Positions 62,442 to 64,000 of a stretch of DNA of 64,000 nt are shown here, piece after piece. A program made the translations under genes and the position numbers. This stretch comes from Verrucomicrobiaceae bacterium (GTDB lineage Bacteria > Verrucomicrobiota > Verrucomicrobiia > Verrucomicrobiales > Verrucomicrobiaceae), in assembly GCA_016795485.1 (NCBI GenBank), contig JAEUHM010000007.1:1-64000 (forward strand). Direction: 5' to 3'. Numbering within the stretch: position 1 is the stretch's first letter; each line of letters opens with the position of its first letter. Below the pieces are notes generated by a model. The model did no database searches. It was not told the DNA's origin and saw only the letters and a program-made list of their open reading frames with translations.

Positions 62442-64000
62442 TTACTCCAAGAAGTTCCTGAACGGCGCTCCACCGTTGCGCCCAGTGGCGGGCAACTCGA
62501 GCAGGAGATCGCTCGCACGTTGTTGGCCATCATCAGAGACGGCATTTTCGTTGCCCACGTGTCCGTTAGGAATGATCAACTGAGGGTGATCGAATGGGGC
62601 CTTACGGTATCGCACTCGATCATCCGTGAGTGACTTCAGGAATGCAACGAGCGCCTCTTTTTCTGACTCGCTCATCCCCAGTTCGGTGATGTCAGGGTCA
62701 AGGTCATTGATGTTTCGCTCCTTAAAGTTTCCGCCACGATTGTAGAAATCAACGACCTCACGAAGTGTGCGAGTGCCTCCATTGTGGAAGTAGGGAGCGG
62801 TGAGTTCGACATTCCTAAGCGTTGGGGTCTTGAATGCACCGTCAGCAGCCACTCGACCACCGGGCTTGATCTTGAGATTTGGATCAGCGACCAGGACCTT
62901 CTTAAATGTCTTCTCACCGTGGTCACGGAGCAAACGAGACTCGGACAAAGGAAAGCCAAATGGATCTGTGCCACCCACACCGAGGTCTTCAAGCGTGGGA
63001 GTAACTCCAATGTTATAGAATCCATTGTCGTAAACGGCCTCCTCATTGTTGCCCATGATCATGCGCTCCAAGCGGTCTTTTTTGATGTGATGCACCGTTG
63101 CCTTTGTAAACTCAGCCTCACCGTGGCAATTGGCGCACTTGCCTTTGCCAAAGAATAAGTCCAACCCTTGCTTTTGTTGAGCAGTCAGGGACTCAGAACG
63201 GCCTTCTGCATAGCTGTCGAAAGGTGTTCTGTCAGAAACGAGGGTCGCTTCATACAACTGAATGGCCAATCCAAAGTAGAGACTAAAGTTTGCCTCCATG
63301 TGGGTGAAATCAGTCAGTGTGGGCTTGGCTTTGCCAGGTCTCGTTCCTTTTGCCTTGGCAACTTTCTTCTTCACTTCGGTCGCTAGACCCGTCAGTCCCA
63401 TCGTCTCCGCCGCTCCGCCTACTGGATCTGTTGGTCCTGAGTCCAGAGCAGTCTCACCTTGCCACCATTCTGGTTTGAAGGCCCTCTTGATCAGCTCGGC
63501 GTAAGTTGGAATATTGATTCCAGGCTCCGCTCCACGGCTTACTGCACCTAACACACTGTCATCTGGGTGGACTTTCTGAAGGGAGAGCGGGCGCTGATTC
63601 AAGAGCTTCCTGCCCAACTCTGGAAACAATCGATTGGACGCGCTCATTTCGAAGCTGCTCAACGGCGGACCTACAGCCTGGGATGCGAGACTGGCGTTGT
63701 CCAAGTCAACCACCACCCGCTTTAGGTCCTTAGGCTTATCGGCCTTCCAAACATAAGCACCAGCATCTCGCTGGCCAAATGGATTGACTCCATTGAAGCT
63801 TTCTTGAGCTCGTCCATCCCAAAAGTTCCGCAGATTGAAGATGGCGTTGATGACTGTTGGTGTGTTGCGAGGTTCGACTCGCCTCGTGTTGATTCCCCGG
63901 ACATGAAACACGTCATCGGGCAGGACATTTCTCACCTCATTGCCGTTTGGAAGGAGGCCACCGAAGTCTTCGAGGAACACACCTTGGGAACTCACAACAT
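62442..64000 (-). CDS. di-heme cytochrome c peroxidase-family protein (5' end outside window)
   Basis: The window cuts the N-terminus. Visible: NTPTVINAIFNLRNFWDGRA (the MauG/peroxidase signature), one heme site CANCH in GKGKCANCHGEAEF, and a C-terminal FKTPTLRNVELTAPYFHNGG with an axial His region. The first heme site must lie upstream of 64000. A hydrophilic insert VKKKVAKAKGTRPGKAKPT sits between the domains. It is secreted or periplasmic by family. Compared with the 445-aa paralogue at 42016 it is longer and lacks the YQLES module at the C-terminus. Confidence 0.9.
   Translation of the reverse strand, partial: VVSSQGVFLEDFGGLLPNGNEVRNVLPDDVFHVRGINTRRVEPRNTPTVINAIFNLRNFWDGRAQESFNGVNPFGQRDAGAYVWKADKPKDLKRVVVDLDNASLASQAVGPPLSSFEMSASNRLFPELGRKLLNQRPLSLQKVHPDDSVLGAVSRGAEPGINIPTYAELIKRAFKPEWWQGETALDSGPTDPVGGAAETMGLTGLATEVKKKVAKAKGTRPGKAKPTLTDFTHMEANFSLYFGLAIQLYEATLVSDRTPFDSYAEGRSESLTAQQKQGLDLFFGKGKCANCHGEAEFTKATVHHIKKDRLERMIMGNNEEAVYDNGFYNIGVTPTLEDLGVGGTDPFGFPLSESRLLRDHGEKTFKKVLVADPNLKIKPGGRVAADGAFKTPTLRNVELTAPYFHNGGTRTLREVVDFYNRGGNFKERNINDLDPDITELGMSESEKEALVAFLKSLTDDRVRYRKAPFDHPQLIIPNGHVGNENAVSDDGQQRASDLLLELPATGRNGGAPFRNFLE

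Overview
The window reads as a chromosomal segment of a Gram-negative heterotroph in the Verrucomicrobiota, probably near Prosthecobacter or Verrucomicrobium. This is inferred from gene content, not from a database match. The supporting genes are LpxK (lipid A), two secreted formylglycine-type sulfatases, a DUF1080 glycoside-hydrolase-like protein, MauG-type di-heme cytochromes with periplasmic signals, weak or absent Shine-Dalgarno sequences, and a ribosomal L36-S13-S11-S4 operon whose S11 carries a long Ala/Pro-rich N-terminal extension.

Region 1 (1-3785) is accessory DNA and the least ordinary part. It looks like an integron-type gene-cassette array without an integrase in view. Consensus-like core sites precede ORFs, and complementary inverse core sites follow them. 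One site (2530-2655) folds as a classical attC with a single bulged G. Two others share a 72-bp identical stretch that starts at the conserved AAC of the inverse core. The cassette ORFs are of unknown function: a 274-aa protein with a hydrophobic tail, a membrane zinc-ribbon protein and a small four-helix membrane protein. Dispersed and tandem short repeats lie upstream.

Region 2 (3786-24214) is mostly core metabolism and envelope: pyruvate kinase, a UDP-sugar epimerase, a run from a Pro-rich membrane protein through a tiny 27-aa membrane ORF, an M48 protease and a LutA-like protein to a trans-sulfuration PLP enzyme, then MoaA, an RsmB-like rRNA methyltransferase, LpxK, a cytosolic parvulin, a DD-carboxypeptidase, Tex, two sulfatases and a DUF1080 protein.

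Region 3 (24208-33762) is an inorganic-carbon uptake island. DabA (DUF2309, zinc ligands intact), DabB (NuoL-like) and a third, NuoM-like protein form one operon. It is divergent from a SulP/STAS transporter and a DUF2490 outer-membrane protein. A NarL-type two-component pair follows. For a presumed heterotroph the likely purpose is anaplerotic bicarbonate supply.

Region 4 (33836-49855) holds Nif3-like and amidohydrolase genes, a DsbD-N-like protein, the ribosomal operon (no rpoA, closed by a strong terminator), prepilin peptidase, a VanX-like dipeptidase, GuaB, a MauG-like cytochrome, an inverse-autotransporter-type barrel without passenger, an alkaline-phosphatase-superfamily/DUF3307 pair, PrmA with tRNA-Gly(GCC), a c-type cytochrome, a periplasmic rhodanese and a glutathione peroxidase.

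Region 5 (49856-64000) starts with about 800 gene-poor bases containing a 21-bp tandem repeat, then poorly known small proteins, a methyltransferase, translationally coupled UvrC/DUF72, a prenyltransferase-fold protein coupled to DinB, a three-gene secreted set (sialidase, dimethylformamidase-like, esterase) and a di-heme peroxidase cut by the window end.
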